From Pseudomonadota bacterium (GTDB taxonomy: Bacteria > Chloroflexota > UBA5177 > JAJPKF01), in NCBI GenBank assembly GCA_021323865.1, contig JAJPKF010000019.1, positions 256,747 through 320,746 on the forward strand: a DNA stretch of 64,000 nucleotides. The letters are read 5' to 3'. The notes beneath the pieces are model-generated. The model had not been told where the DNA came from and ran no database searches. It saw only the letters and a program-made list of their open reading frames with translations. The translations under genes were made by a program, and so were the position numbers. Shown piece by piece: positions 36,808 through 47,018 of the stretch; positions within the stretch are counted from its first letter, which is position 1, and each line of letters begins with the position of its first letter.

Positions 36808-38199
36808 TCAGCGCCGGTATCGACCCCTGCCGGTGCTTCGGTCCTTGTTCAGCTTTCGGTTGAGATGGAGGCCCTCGAGGATGAATTCGACAGCCGACGC
36901 GATGAGAGCCGGGTTGCCCGCGGCACTCAATTTGGTCACTGCAGCCTTCATTCCCGGCAGCTTGAACGCCTCCTGGGCATAGTTCATGGACGGCAACATC
37001 TCGCCGACTTCAATCGTGAGCCCGTTCTCGAACCCACGAATCACATCGTCGAACTCCTGGACAAGGAAGTAGCGGTTGAAGACGTTCACAATGGCGGTCT
37101 GGATGAGCTTGTCGACGATCTTATCCGGGTTGGCCTCACCAACGGCCTCCAGCTCGATCTTTCCGGTGGTGGAGGCGAGGATCGCGTGCAGGTCGCTAAT
37201 CCGGGGGACGACCGTGTCCTCGTGGAGCCGGATGGAGCGCTTGAGCGCGTTGCTGACGACGTTCTCGTAGTTGGAGATCGAGACACGCACGCTCACGCCG
37301 GAGCGCTGGCTCACGTCGGCGCTCTTGCGGGCCAGGTGTGTTACCTCGGCAACGATTTCACGAATGTATTGGGGAATTGCGATCTCATGCTCCCCGTCGG
37401 GAACCGAACGCTCACGTTCCATGATTTCGATTTCGAGATCGGTGGTTCTGGGGTAGTGCGTCCGGATCTCGGAGCCGCAGCGGTCCTTCAGGGGAGTGAT
37501 GATGCGGCCTCGATTGGTGTAGTCCTCGGGATTGGCCGACGCCACCACGAACACGTCCAGCGGCAGGCGGATCTTGTAGCCGCGAATCTGGACGTCCCGC
37601 TCTTCCATGATGTTGAGCAATCCCACCTGGATCCGCTCGGCGAGATCGGGCAGCTCGTTGATGCAGAAGATGCCGCGGTTCGTGCGTGGGATCAGCCCGA
37701 AATGGATGGTCTGCTCGTCGGCGAGATACCGGCCCTCGGCGACCTTGATCGGGTCGACTTCTCCGATGAGGTCGGCGATGGTTGTGTCGGGCGTTGCCAG
37801 CTTCTCTCCGTACCGTAGGTCTCGCGGCAGCCAGTCGATGAGGGTCTCGTCACCGCGTTCGGCCACGCGCTCCCTACACACGGCGCAGATGGGCTCAAAC
37901 GGAGCGTCGTTGATCTCGCAGCCGGCAATCACCGGTATCTCGGGGTCCAGGAGGTTGACAAGCCCTCGTGCCAGGCGCGTCTTCGCCTGACCGCGCTCCC
38001 CAAGCAGGATCATGTCCTGACCGGAGAGAATCGCGTTCTCGATTTGGGGAAGGACAGTCGCGTCGTAACCGACAATTTCGGGGAAGATCGGCTCTTCGGC
38101 CGCCAGCTTTCGGAGGAGATTCTCTCGCATCTCCTCCTTGACCGTTCGGTGCCGGTATCCGCTGTCTCGAAGCTCGGCGATGGTGGCGGCGGTTGGCAT
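36808..38199 (-). CDS. Magnesium chelatase ChlI/MoxR-like AAA+ ATPase
   Basis: ILLGERGQAKTRLARGLVNLL, GIFCINELPDLAERIQVGLLNIMEERDVQIRGYKIRLPLDVFVVASANPEDYTNRGRIITPLKDRC. Confidence 0.85.
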   Translation of the reverse strand: MPTAATIAELRDSGYRHRTVKEEMRENLLRKLAAEEPIFPEIVGYDATVLPQIENAILSGQDMILLGERGQAKTRLARGLVNLLDPEIPVIAGCEINDAPFEPICAVCRERVAERGDETLIDWLPRDLRYGEKLATPDTTIADLIGEVDPIKVAEGRYLADEQTIHFGLIPRTNRGIFCINELPDLAERIQVGLLNIMEERDVQIRGYKIRLPLDVFVVASANPEDYTNRGRIITPLKDRCGSEIRTHYPRTTDLEIEIMERERSVPDGEHEIAIPQYIREIVAEVTHLARKSADVSQRSGVSVRVSISNYENVVSNALKRSIRLHEDTVVPRISDLHAILASTTGKIELEAVGEANPDKIVDKLIQTAIVNVFNRYFLVQEFDDVIRGFENGLTIEVGEMLPSMNYAQEAFKLPGMKAAVTKLSAAGNPALIASAVEFILEGLHLNRKLNKDRSTGRGRYRR

Positions 38200-38293
38200 G
38201 CTGGGCACGCTCCAGGAATGCAGACTCAATCGGACGGCCGGGCGGGTTCTGTTGGACCGATTTTACACCGAGATCCGGCGATTTTCTGAGTGT

Positions 38294-39241
38294 TTACGGG
38301 CCGCCCGGGCCCTTCAAATGCTCATCAATGAGACGTAGGGTGTTGTTCAAGAGCGAGGGAGAGCCGGCGTCGAGCCGGAACGGTTTCAGCTGGTGACGGA
38401 ACCATGTCTCCTGACGCCGAATCAAGTGGTGGGTGGCCAGCTGGTATCGGTGAATGGCCTCGACTCGGGTCAAGGAACCCTCGAGGTGGGCGATCGCCTG
38501 ACCATAGGCGAGCCCCCGAAGCACGGGGAGGGTGGGGAGGAACCCCATCTGCAACACAGATCGCGTCTCCTCGACGAGCCCCTCAGAGAACTGCTGTTCG
38601 CAGCGCTGATCTGCCCGTGCATACAGCCGACCGCGATCCAGCTCGAGAGACAAGACAAGCGCAGGAACAGCGGAACCGGCCACGGAGTCGATCGGCCTCC
38701 CGGTATGTTCGAGAATCTCGAGCGCCCGGACGAGTCTTCGGCAGTTGGCAGCATCGATCCGTGCGGCTGTTTCAGGGTCGAGCCCTCGGATTCGCTCCAG
38801 GGCTGCTTCGGGGCTGCTTTGAACCTCAGCTTCCAACCGCGCCCGACGCGCCTCATTCCACGGGACGTGTGGAAACCTTCTGCCTTGGAGAAGCGCGGTG
38901 GCGTAGTAGCCGGTCCCACCGACCAAGAGGGCGATGCGTCCCCGTTGGGCAATATCGTGCAATGCCGAATCGGCGTCTTCAACGAACCTCGCCACGCTGT
39001 AGGACTCGTCCGGCTCAAGGATATCGATGAGGTGGTGCGGCACCCGCCGCTGTTCGTCGGGTGTCGGCTTGGCCGTACCGATGGAGAGATGGCGGTAGAT
39101 CTGGCGGGAGTCAACCGATATGATCTCGACCGGCAGTCGCTCGGCGATCTGCATGGCAAGCCGACTCTTGCCGATGGCCGTTGGCCCCAGGATGGCCACC
39201 ACGGGATTCGCCGGTCGGTTCAGCCGGAGCTCATCTCCCAT
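38294..39241 (-). CDS. miaA: tRNA dimethylallyltransferase
   Basis: VAILGPTAIGKSRLAMQIAERLPVEIISVDSRQIYRHLSIGTAKPTPDEQRRVPHHLID. Confidence 0.95.
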   Translation of the reverse strand: MGDELRLNRPANPVVAILGPTAIGKSRLAMQIAERLPVEIISVDSRQIYRHLSIGTAKPTPDEQRRVPHHLIDILEPDESYSVARFVEDADSALHDIAQRGRIALLVGGTGYYATALLQGRRFPHVPWNEARRARLEAEVQSSPEAALERIRGLDPETAARIDAANCRRLVRALEILEHTGRPIDSVAGSAVPALVLSLELDRGRLYARADQRCEQQFSEGLVEETRSVLQMGFLPTLPVLRGLAYGQAIAHLEGSLTRVEAIHRYQLATHHLIRRQETWFRHQLKPFRLDAGSPSLLNNTLRLIDEHLKGPGGP

Positions 39242-40632
39242 TGCCCCTCCTGGAGCGACCGAAGGGCTGCCGCCACCACGTGAAAGGATCCGGTCACGAC
39301 AACCGGTGTCGACTGGCTGGCCCGAATGCCTGCCGCCCTGAGGCCGTCGGCCACCGAGGCAAACGACTCCACTGAGACTCCTGGAGCCCCCGCCTTAATG
39401 CGCTCCGCCAGTGCTTCGGCAGGCATGGCGCGCGGATGGTTCGCCTGAACGCAGATGAAGCCTTGGGCATTCGGGGACAGCGCTTGAGCGAAGGCGGCAT
39501 GGTCCTTGTCGGCCGCCATGCCCACGACGTAGTAGGGAGGCCGGCCGAGCACTTCTCTTACCGTGGCATCGAGCGCCCGGGCAGAGGCAACGTTGTGAGC
39601 CACGTCCGCGATGACCGGTGGCCCTTCGGCGAGCTGTTCAAAGCGGCCCCTCAGCGTGGCCCGCTGAAGTCCGTCGATGATGGTTTGAACGGGAACTGCA
39701 AGGCCCCGAGCCTCTGGAGAATCCTCACGGAACGCGTCTCGGAGCGCCGTCGCGAGTGACTGGCGCCCCTTCAACTTCTCGACCAGGCACGTGACCGCCA
39801 GCACCGCAGTACCCGCGTTCTCGGCTTGGTGCCGTCCTTGGAGCGGAAGAGTCAGCTCCATGCGCCGGCCTTCCACGCGCAGAATAACTCGCTGCGTGTG
39901 CCGCCCGGGCTCACGCCCCTCTATCCACACCCTCTCCCGCACCGGCCGCAATGTCGCCCCTGCCTCCTGGCTCCGGCGCACAATGGCGCGCTCCGCAACT
40001 GCTGACTGGAGGCCCATGACCACGGAGGTTCCAGGCTTGATAACTCCGGCTTTGTCCGTCGCGATCTCGGTTAGTGTCGACCCCAAGATCTCGGTGTGGT
40101 CGAGGCTTATCGGGGTGAGCACGATAACAGAGGGATGGCGCATGGCGTTCGTGGCATCCAGCGAGCCGCCCAACCCTGCTTCGACGATCGCAACCTCGAC
40201 TGCTTCCCGCCCGAACGCGACGAAGGCAAGGACCGTGAGCGCCTCGAACATGGTTATCTGGCCATGTCGCTCGCGTACGGATTCCACGGCCGGTTGAACT
40301 TGATCAAGCCATACGGACTGGAGGGCCTCCGATGGCATGGGGTGGCCCTGGACGGCGAATCGTTCATTCAAGTGGAGGAGGTGGGGCGAGGTGAAGGTGC
40401 CCACGTGGTATCCGGCGCCGGTGAGTATGGCCGTGAGCATTGCAGCCACAGAGCCTTTTCCCTTGGTGCCCACAACGTGAACAGTATGGAAGGAGTCTTC
40501 GGGATGTCCCAGCTCGGCCAGGAGTGCTCGTGTGCGGTCGAGTCGGAACGGCGTCTGACCGGGCGCTGCGCCTTGCTCGAAGTCGGGTAAGTCGCCAAGA
40601 AGCTCCCGCAGGCTCGCCGTTTTCACGGTCAT
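39220..40632 (-). CDS. folC: Folylpolyglutamate synthase/dihydrofolate synthase
   Basis: VHVVGTKGKGSVAAMLTAILTGAGYHVGTFTSPHL, EAGLGGSLDATNAM. Confidence 0.95.
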   Translation of the reverse strand: MTVKTASLRELLGDLPDFEQGAAPGQTPFRLDRTRALLAELGHPEDSFHTVHVVGTKGKGSVAAMLTAILTGAGYHVGTFTSPHLLHLNERFAVQGHPMPSEALQSVWLDQVQPAVESVRERHGQITMFEALTVLAFVAFGREAVEVAIVEAGLGGSLDATNAMRHPSVIVLTPISLDHTEILGSTLTEIATDKAGVIKPGTSVVMGLQSAVAERAIVRRSQEAGATLRPVRERVWIEGREPGRHTQRVILRVEGRRMELTLPLQGRHQAENAGTAVLAVTCLVEKLKGRQSLATALRDAFREDSPEARGLAVPVQTIIDGLQRATLRGRFEQLAEGPPVIADVAHNVASARALDATVREVLGRPPYYVVGMAADKDHAAFAQALSPNAQGFICVQANHPRAMPAEALAERIKAGAPGVSVESFASVADGLRAAGIRASQSTPVVVTGSFHVVAAALRSLQEGQWEMSSG

Positions 40633-40633
40633 C

Positions 40634-42160
40634 TCAGAAGGGATTCCGCAGGCTGAGACGAGTGTTCACGTACCAGTCCGGTGCGCCCTGAACAAGCCCG
40701 GCCGCATCTGCAACCAGGGACGGCCTCCGGAAGCCGTGGAGCATCGGAGGGAGGGAGCAGCGGTACTGCTCAGGTCGCAAACCGAGGGCGGCGCCGTCTC
40801 GAACCAAATCCACACCGTACTGGGCCCGCAGCCGATTTCGGCCTCGGGGGGATGGATTGGATTGGATGGCTCGGCTTAGCCGATTCAGTCGCGGGTCGTC
40901 CAGACGCGCGAAGTTGAGCGCGGACGATCGGCTCCAGATCCGACCGGGATCATACTCCGGCCCCCCGAAGTCCCAGTCGACGATGGCCGCGCCGAACGCT
41001 CCCGGATACAAGATGCTGCGGACCAAGGTCGGGAATGGCCGGCGAATCAATTTCACATGAAAGCCGGTTCGCCGCCAAGCTGCAACTACCGCATGAACAA
41101 GCCGGTTGAACAGGGGGTTGGTGGAAGCCGCCAAGGTCACCGTTGGGCTATGATGGCGCCGAGTCCAGTAGCCGTGGATGCGATGCCAACCTGCGCGGCG
41201 CAGGATGTCGGCAGGCCGGCCGAAGTGCACGTTCAAGCGCGTGGAGGGCCAGGTCGGGGTCGGGGTGACAGGCCCCAGAAAGCGGGCCACGGTCGCGATG
41301 AGCGCCATGCGCATGGCTGCGTAGCGCATGCCGCGTACATTGAGGATCAGACCAGCCAGTCGCGTGGTCGGCACGACGACGGCCGAGGCCGGCGAGAAGA
41401 AGCTCGAAGCGCATGCCAGTGCGGAGGAGCCGGCGGTGCCCGGGCCGACCGGCAATACGACCTGGGAAAGCCGGGGTTGGCCGGCTGACCCTGATTGTCC
41501 GGTTGCAGCGAGGGTAATCGTCCCCGGAGTCACCGCGTGAACCCGGAAGGCCCCGCTGCCGATGGGCCACATCGAGTGTGCAAACCCTGAGGGAACGATG
41601 CCCACAGTACTGTTCTGGACGAAGGTATAGTCCGGTCGGGGAAGGGTAAAGACGACGGTGCGGGCGTTGGGGGTATGGATCCGCATGCCCACCAGCTCGG
41701 GACGCTGATTCGGAAAGCCCGGCGACGCCAGTATCCGGTACGTATACGCGACATCCGAAGATGTGACTGAACGTCCATCCTGCCATCGGAGCCCGGAACG
41801 AAGGGAGAAGGTGAACGTCCGGCCGTGGTTTGATACGCTCCAACCCGAGCTGAGGGATGGCTGGTAGCTCCCCGTCGGCCCCAGCCTGGTCAAACCGGGA
41901 AAGGCCAATGATGTGGCCGCGACGTCGACGTCGGTGGACGCCAGAAGCGGATTGAGGAAGCGGGATGGAGCGGCGAGGTGGATGGTCAGCCTGCCGCCGG
42001 CAGCAGGGACGGTGTGGACGGCCGCCCGGGCAATGACTCCGGAAGCGGACGCCACGACCAGCACTGCAAGTCCCGTCAGGAGAGGGCGCGTCCACGATCG
42101 GCCCGTCGCTCCGGGTAGGGTTACGGTTCGGTGAAGCGGCCACGGAATGACGCGCGTCAT
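40634..42160 (-). CDS. Family 5 extracellular solute-binding protein-like (peptide/nickel type)
   Basis: 'FPGLTRLGPTGSYQPSLSSGWSVSNHGRTFTFSLRSGLRWQDGRSVTSSDVAYTY' typical of SBP_bac_5. Confidence 0.8.
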   Translation of the reverse strand: MTRVIPWPLHRTVTLPGATGRSWTRPLLTGLAVLVVASASGVIARAAVHTVPAAGGRLTIHLAAPSRFLNPLLASTDVDVAATSLAFPGLTRLGPTGSYQPSLSSGWSVSNHGRTFTFSLRSGLRWQDGRSVTSSDVAYTYRILASPGFPNQRPELVGMRIHTPNARTVVFTLPRPDYTFVQNSTVGIVPSGFAHSMWPIGSGAFRVHAVTPGTITLAATGQSGSAGQPRLSQVVLPVGPGTAGSSALACASSFFSPASAVVVPTTRLAGLILNVRGMRYAAMRMALIATVARFLGPVTPTPTWPSTRLNVHFGRPADILRRAGWHRIHGYWTRRHHSPTVTLAASTNPLFNRLVHAVVAAWRRTGFHVKLIRRPFPTLVRSILYPGAFGAAIVDWDFGGPEYDPGRIWSRSSALNFARLDDPRLNRLSRAIQSNPSPRGRNRLRAQYGVDLVRDGAALGLRPEQYRCSLPPMLHGFRRPSLVADAAGLVQGAPDWYVNTRLSLRNPF

Positions 42161-42202
42161 GCCCAGACGAGCTGGCCTGACATTCCGGATGCCGGCCGGA
42201 TG

Positions 42203-42424
42203 CTAGTGGGTGGAGCGGACCAGGGCGAGCGAGACGACGATGAAGGCAATGGCGACGCCGATGGTCACGTTGAAGAGGATCTTCTCGGCGCCTCGCCGTG
42301 TATGGAAAACACTTCCTTCTTGGCCAAACACACTGCCGAGGCTCGTCCCACGCGACTGCATGAGGATCAGGGTGATGAGGGCTACGGCAAGAACCAGCTC
42401 AATGGTTCGGAGGGAGTCTGTCAT
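42203..42424 (-). CDS. secG: Preprotein translocase subunit SecG
   Basis: ALITLILMQSRGTSLGSVFGQEGSVFHTRRGAEKILFNVTI. Confidence 0.88.
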   Translation of the reverse strand: MTDSLRTIELVLAVALITLILMQSRGTSLGSVFGQEGSVFHTRRGAEKILFNVTIGVAIAFIVVSLALVRSTH

Positions 42425-42565
42425 GAATGTCCTACGTCAATATGGGTTCGTTCGCCACGGCTGGGCCACTGGCATTATGGCGCATCTATTGGTCGTGTCC
42501 CAAGCCATGGCATCGGCCGCGCGTTGGTATGGAGAGAGTCGCCGTCTTCAACGAGGCCACAAGCG

Positions 42566-43246
42566 TCATTGGGCAGCCGGATCAAGCAGCCCTGCCCGCA
42601 GCGCATAGCGAACCAGCTCGGATCGGTGCTGGAGGCCCAGCTTCTGCATGACCCGCTGTCGGTAGGTCTCGACGGTTTTGGGGCTCAGAAAGATCTGCTT
42701 ACCAATCTCCAAGGCCGAGTAGCCCTCGGCCGTGAGTCGGGCAACTTCGCGTTCACGGTCACTGAGAGTCTCCCGGATGTCCGTTTCGCGGCCCGCCTTG
42801 GCTCGTTCGAGATAGCCCCTGAGCAGCATCTTGGCCGCCAGCGGCTCGAGGAACACATCTCCTCGAGCAACGGTGCGTATGGCGTCGAGTAGGTCCGTGT
42901 GGGCGGACGATTTATTGACATAACCAGACCCGCCCACCTCCAGGACCGGTAAGAGATAGCGCTCCTCGGCGTGCACTGTCAGAATCAGGACCCGGGTCTC
43001 CTGGTTGAGTTGCGCGATCTCAGCGGTTGCCTCGAGGCCTCCTCCGGGCATCGAGATATCCATGACCACGACGTCGGGATGCAGCTCTCGCGTGAGCCGC
43101 ACCGCCTCGTCACGGTTCCCCGCTTCCGCGATGATCCGCAAATCATGCTGAGCGGCGAGCAGAGACTTGAGACCGGCCCGGACGACGGGATGGTCGTCGG
43201 CAATGAGAATCCGGATGGTGGTTGAAGGGCTGAGTACCGAGGTCAT
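42566..43246 (-). CDS. NarL/LuxR-family response regulator
   Basis: RILIADDHPVVRAGLKSLL, DVVVMDISMPG, LSDREREVARLTAEGYSALEIGKQIFLSPKTVETYRQRVMQKLGLQHRSELVRYAL. Confidence 0.93.
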   Translation of the reverse strand: MTSVLSPSTTIRILIADDHPVVRAGLKSLLAAQHDLRIIAEAGNRDEAVRLTRELHPDVVVMDISMPGGGLEATAEIAQLNQETRVLILTVHAEERYLLPVLEVGGSGYVNKSSAHTDLLDAIRTVARGDVFLEPLAAKMLLRGYLERAKAGRETDIRETLSDREREVARLTAEGYSALEIGKQIFLSPKTVETYRQRVMQKLGLQHRSELVRYALRAGLLDPAAQ

Positions 43247-44319
43247 GCCGATAGCCGTTCAAGTGAGGGAGACAGCGGAATACGAACCACAATATGAGCG
43301 CCGTCACGACAGGAGATGTCGAGACTTCCGCCGGTGAGCCCAACCCGCTCGCGCATGCCGAACAGTCCCAGCCCGCGCTTTCGGGAGCGTAGCACGGCCG
43401 GAACGTCGAAGCCTCGGCCGTTGTCGTCGATTCGCGCTTCCACCGAGGTAGCGTCGGTACGCAGCGTGACCGAGACAAGCGACGCGTGCGCATGCTTCGC
43501 GGCGTTGGTCAGCGCTTCCTGAATGACCCGGTAGAGGACCAGCTCGACGTTTGACGGCAACCGCCCGATGTTTTCGGCGCAGAAGGTGGCCTGGATGCCG
43601 GTGGTGGCTTCGAACCCGCCGATGTATCCCCGCAGCGCCGCGACCAGGCCCAGATCGTCCAGCGCCGGCGGACGCAGCTCAACGGCGGTTCGTCGCACCT
43701 CATCCAGCGTGCCGGCGGCAATCTCCAGGAGGTCCTCCGCTGTCTTGCGCACCTCGGGATCGGAGGATGACTCGAGCGACTTCAGCCGCAGAAGCAATCC
43801 CGTGAGCATCTGTCCCGTGGAATCATGCAGCTCACGCGCAACTCGCTTCCGCTCCTCTTCCTGGGCCTGGAGCACCTCACCAGAGAGGGCCCGCAACCGA
43901 GTGCGGTAGCGGTCGATTGAATCGAGCATTTCATTCACGGTGTCGGTGAGCTTCTCGATGTGGGGATCCGCGTAGGGGCTCCGACTGGCTCGCGCCGTCA
44001 TGTTGCCGGTCCGAACCTCGTCCACAGTCCGCTCCAGCTCAACCAGTGGACTGAAGGCGGCCTTCAACACGATGAAGTTGACGGAGACACTGAGCAACGT
44101 TCCGAGGCAGGCGAAGAAGGCGATGAGCTCGATTTTGCCCGTAACGCTGATGTAATCCGAGACCGAAAGCGTGAGTGAGCTGCCGGCCACCGCGCCGAGA
44201 ACCACGATCAGGGTGTTGGCAATGAGCACCTTATAGAAGATCGGCAGTGCCAGCAGGCGGGAGCGAAGCGCGGGTATCCCACTGGAGGATGCAGAGGTGA
44301 GGGAAGCGTTCGTGGCCAT
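43243..44319 (-). CDS. NarX/LiaS-like sensor histidine kinase
   Basis: HAMP-like region; RVARELHDSTGQMLTGLLLRLKSLE; NAAKHAHASLVSVTL; KRGLGLFGMRERVGLTGGSLDI; start likely 44319; overlaps response regulator. Confidence 0.9.
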   Translation of the reverse strand: MATNASLTSASSSGIPALRSRLLALPIFYKVLIANTLIVVLGAVAGSSLTLSVSDYISVTGKIELIAFFACLGTLLSVSVNFIVLKAAFSPLVELERTVDEVRTGNMTARASRSPYADPHIEKLTDTVNEMLDSIDRYRTRLRALSGEVLQAQEEERKRVARELHDSTGQMLTGLLLRLKSLESSSDPEVRKTAEDLLEIAAGTLDEVRRTAVELRPPALDDLGLVAALRGYIGGFEATTGIQATFCAENIGRLPSNVELVLYRVIQEALTNAAKHAHASLVSVTLRTDATSVEARIDDNGRGFDVPAVLRSRKRGLGLFGMRERVGLTGGSLDISCRDGAHIVVRIPLSPSLERLSA

Positions 44320-44383
44320 CCTCTCGGGACGTATTTTGCGGTGATTCATTCTAGGAATCGCCACTGCCGGCGGCTCACGCCAG

Positions 44384-44896
44384 TTGCTAGCGTTAGGCGT
44401 GAGCGGCGGCGAAGAAGAGCGCAACGACGTCCTGATTCGCGAGGCCAGAGCCGACGACCACGACGTCGTTGAGCGACTGCGGTTCTCCGTTGGCTGGATG
44501 AGCCCAGATACGGGCCTCGCCGCCATGGCGCGAGGACTTTCCAAGGTCTACATCCTCGAGATGTCCGGCAAGCCAGTCGCCTCCGGAGCCTTGGTTTACA
44601 AGGGAGACGACGACGACCTGGCCGACAGCCGGGAACGGGGGCTGATCAGCAATCTGATCGTCGACCCGGCATATCAGGGTCGCGGCCTGGGTAGCAGAAT
44701 GCTGCACTTCCTGGAGGAGCGCGCCCGGGAACAGGGCTATGCCCAGGTCACCATCGGTGTGGATGCGGTCAACACGGGTGCGCGACGGCTCTATCAGCGC
44801 GAGGGCTATCGGCGTCTGAAGGATAAGCTCGAAGCTTGGGGAGAGGTGAACTATCTCTATAAGCCCCTGGAACCGATCCCCGTGGATACGGCGTGA
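44384..44896 (+). CDS. GNAT family N-acetyltransferase
   Basis: LISNLIVDPAYQGRGLGSRMLHFLEERAREQGYAQVTIGVDAVNTGARRLYQREGYRRL. Confidence 0.88.
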   Translation: MLALGVSGGEEERNDVLIREARADDHDVVERLRFSVGWMSPDTGLAAMARGLSKVYILEMSGKPVASGALVYKGDDDDLADSRERGLISNLIVDPAYQGRGLGSRMLHFLEERAREQGYAQVTIGVDAVNTGARRLYQREGYRRLKDKLEAWGEVNYLYKPLEPIPVDTA

Positions 44897-46065
44897 GTCG
44901 GGCCGAACCGACAGTGTCCGATGTCGCGGAGCTGACCTCCCGGCTTGTGCGCATCAATACCGTCAACCCACCCGGGAATGAGGAAGAGGCGGTCCACGCC
45001 CTGGCCGAGTACCTGGATGGTTACGGGCTGGAGGTGGACATCCAGCCGCTTGCAGAGAGACGGGCCAATCTCATTGCTCGCTTGAGAGGCGAACAGGAAG
45101 AAACGGGCCTGGTCCTCAGCGGACACATTGACGTGGTCCATCCCGGCGAGTCACGATGGCAGGTCGATCCGTTTGCGGGCGAGGTTCGTGACGGACGCAT
45201 CGTCGGACGTGGCTCGGCAGATATGAAGGGAGGGCTGGCCGCCATGGCGGTGGCCCTGACGCGTCTCGCGGGCGAGGGCTTCAGACCGACCCGCGATCTC
45301 GTGCTGGCGGTCTCTGCGGGAGAGGAGGTCGACACGGCCGGCGCCCGCCTACTGGCGAAGTCTCGAGTGTTGGCGGGCGCCCGATACATCGTTGTCGGCG
45401 AGCCAACCGGTCTCGACGTCTTCATCGCCGAGAAGGGCGTGCTTTGGCTGCGGATCGTCGCTCATGGACGAACGGCGCACGGTTCGATGCCGCATCTCGG
45501 TGTCAACGCCGTGTCGTTCATGGCCGAGGTGGCGCGGCGAATAGACAGCATCATGAACGGCATCGAGCCCAACGAAATTCTGAGCATGCCCACGGTCAGC
45601 GTCAACACGATCTCCGGCGGCGTGAAGACCAATGTGGTTCCCGACCGGTGTGAGATGGAGGTCGACATGCGCATCGTTCCCGGACAGACGGCTGAGGGCA
45701 TACAGGCGACTGTGGAATCTCTGCTGGCAGAGGTACGGGAGGCAACTGGCCTGGCGGTCGAAACCGAGGTAGCGGTGCTGCAGAACATGCCGCCGGTCCA
45801 GACGCCGGCCGATGACCCCCTTGTGGCCACGACCGTTGCGGCCGCCCGCGCCGTTGGCAGACACGAGCCGCGCATCGGAGGGGTCAGCTATGGAACGGAC
45901 GGCGCCGTTCTCGCGCCAGCGCTCGGTGCCAATCTGGTCATCTTCGGACCCGGCAAACCGGAGCAAGCCCATCAGCCCAACGAGTTCGTCGACCTCTGGG
46001 AGTTGGATGCGGCCGCAGAAGCGTACGCCCAAATTGTGAGGAACATGGACGTGGCCGTCGGCTAG
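44893..46065 (+). CDS. M20 family peptidase (ArgE/DapE type)
   Basis: LVLSGHIDVVHPGE, GRGSADMKGGLAAM, SAGEEVDTAGA. Confidence 0.92.
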   Translation: MSRAEPTVSDVAELTSRLVRINTVNPPGNEEEAVHALAEYLDGYGLEVDIQPLAERRANLIARLRGEQEETGLVLSGHIDVVHPGESRWQVDPFAGEVRDGRIVGRGSADMKGGLAAMAVALTRLAGEGFRPTRDLVLAVSAGEEVDTAGARLLAKSRVLAGARYIVVGEPTGLDVFIAEKGVLWLRIVAHGRTAHGSMPHLGVNAVSFMAEVARRIDSIMNGIEPNEILSMPTVSVNTISGGVKTNVVPDRCEMEVDMRIVPGQTAEGIQATVESLLAEVREATGLAVETEVAVLQNMPPVQTPADDPLVATTVAAARAVGRHEPRIGGVSYGTDGAVLAPALGANLVIFGPGKPEQAHQPNEFVDLWELDAAAEAYAQIVRNMDVAVG

Positions 46066-46067
46066 GG

Positions 46068-46994
46068 TCAGGTCGCGAGCGCTTCTGACTCGACTGGGAT
46101 GCTGACGCCGATCTTGTCGGCAAGCTCGCGGCGACGCGACTGTAGGATCTTGGAGACGCCGTCCTCGCCGAACTCAACGGGCTCCCCGAAGTAGGCGAAG
46201 TCGGACCAGGCAGCCGGAGTTCCGTGAATCAGCTTTGCCACGATCAAGCGCTCGTGCTTTGACAGGCTCGCCGCCTCGAGCTGGTACTCAACAAAGGCGG
46301 CGTATGCGAACGGAGCCACTGCTTGTGTGCAGCGTCCCACCGCCTCGGCGTACTGACGGATCTCGTACTGTGCATGCGGATCGCATCGAAGACTGAGGAA
46401 GTGGAACAGGTTGTAGAGATCAATCTTCCAATACCACTCCGTGTACGCGGAGACAGGGAGTGAGATCCGGGCCAGCTCACGGGCGATGCCCGCTTCCAGC
46501 AGTTCCTGGTATTGCGGATAGGAAGCTTCAGTTGCTCCCTTGAGGATTTCGAGCACCCGAGCCCGGACGTCCTCCGGAACCGCCTCGGGTGACCGGCCCT
46601 GACGGTTGCTTCGGCTCTGGAAGTTGATGCTCTCGGGTGCCGGCACGTAGAACTCGTCCGGCATGACGGAATAGCGCAGACTCTGCTCGTTGACGTTGGC
46701 CGTACGGTGACGGATCCACTGCCGGGCAACAAAGATGGGCAGTTTGACATGGAATTTCAGCTCGACCATCTCAAACGGAGTGGTATGACGGTGGCGCATC
46801 AGGTAGTTGATCAGGTTGCGGTCCTCACGGACGGTCTTGGTCCCCGGGCCGTAGCTCACACGTGCCGCCTGGACAATCGATGAGTCGCCACCCATGTAGT
46901 CCACGAGGCGCACGAAGCCGTGGTCGAGGACGGTCAGCTCTTGGTCGAGGAGCGCTTCGGCTTCAGGAGTGGTGATGCGTGGCACGAGCCCCAT
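46068..46994 (-). CDS. thyX: FAD-dependent thymidylate synthase
   Basis: ThyX motif RHRTANVNEQSLRYS; YLMRHRHTTPFEMVELKFHVKLPIFVARQW. Confidence 0.93.
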   Translation of the reverse strand: MGLVPRITTPEAEALLDQELTVLDHGFVRLVDYMGGDSSIVQAARVSYGPGTKTVREDRNLINYLMRHRHTTPFEMVELKFHVKLPIFVARQWIRHRTANVNEQSLRYSVMPDEFYVPAPESINFQSRSNRQGRSPEAVPEDVRARVLEILKGATEASYPQYQELLEAGIARELARISLPVSAYTEWYWKIDLYNLFHFLSLRCDPHAQYEIRQYAEAVGRCTQAVAPFAYAAFVEYQLEAASLSKHERLIVAKLIHGTPAAWSDFAYFGEPVEFGEDGVSKILQSRRRELADKIGVSIPVESEALAT

Positions 46995-47018
46995 CCGGCG
47001 CAGAGTTTCGGCATTGTA

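Noticed and set aside
44320-44544. N-terminal extension of the histidine kinase
   Set aside because: Antisense to the GNAT gene and unlike a kinase N-terminus; start more likely ATG at 44319.
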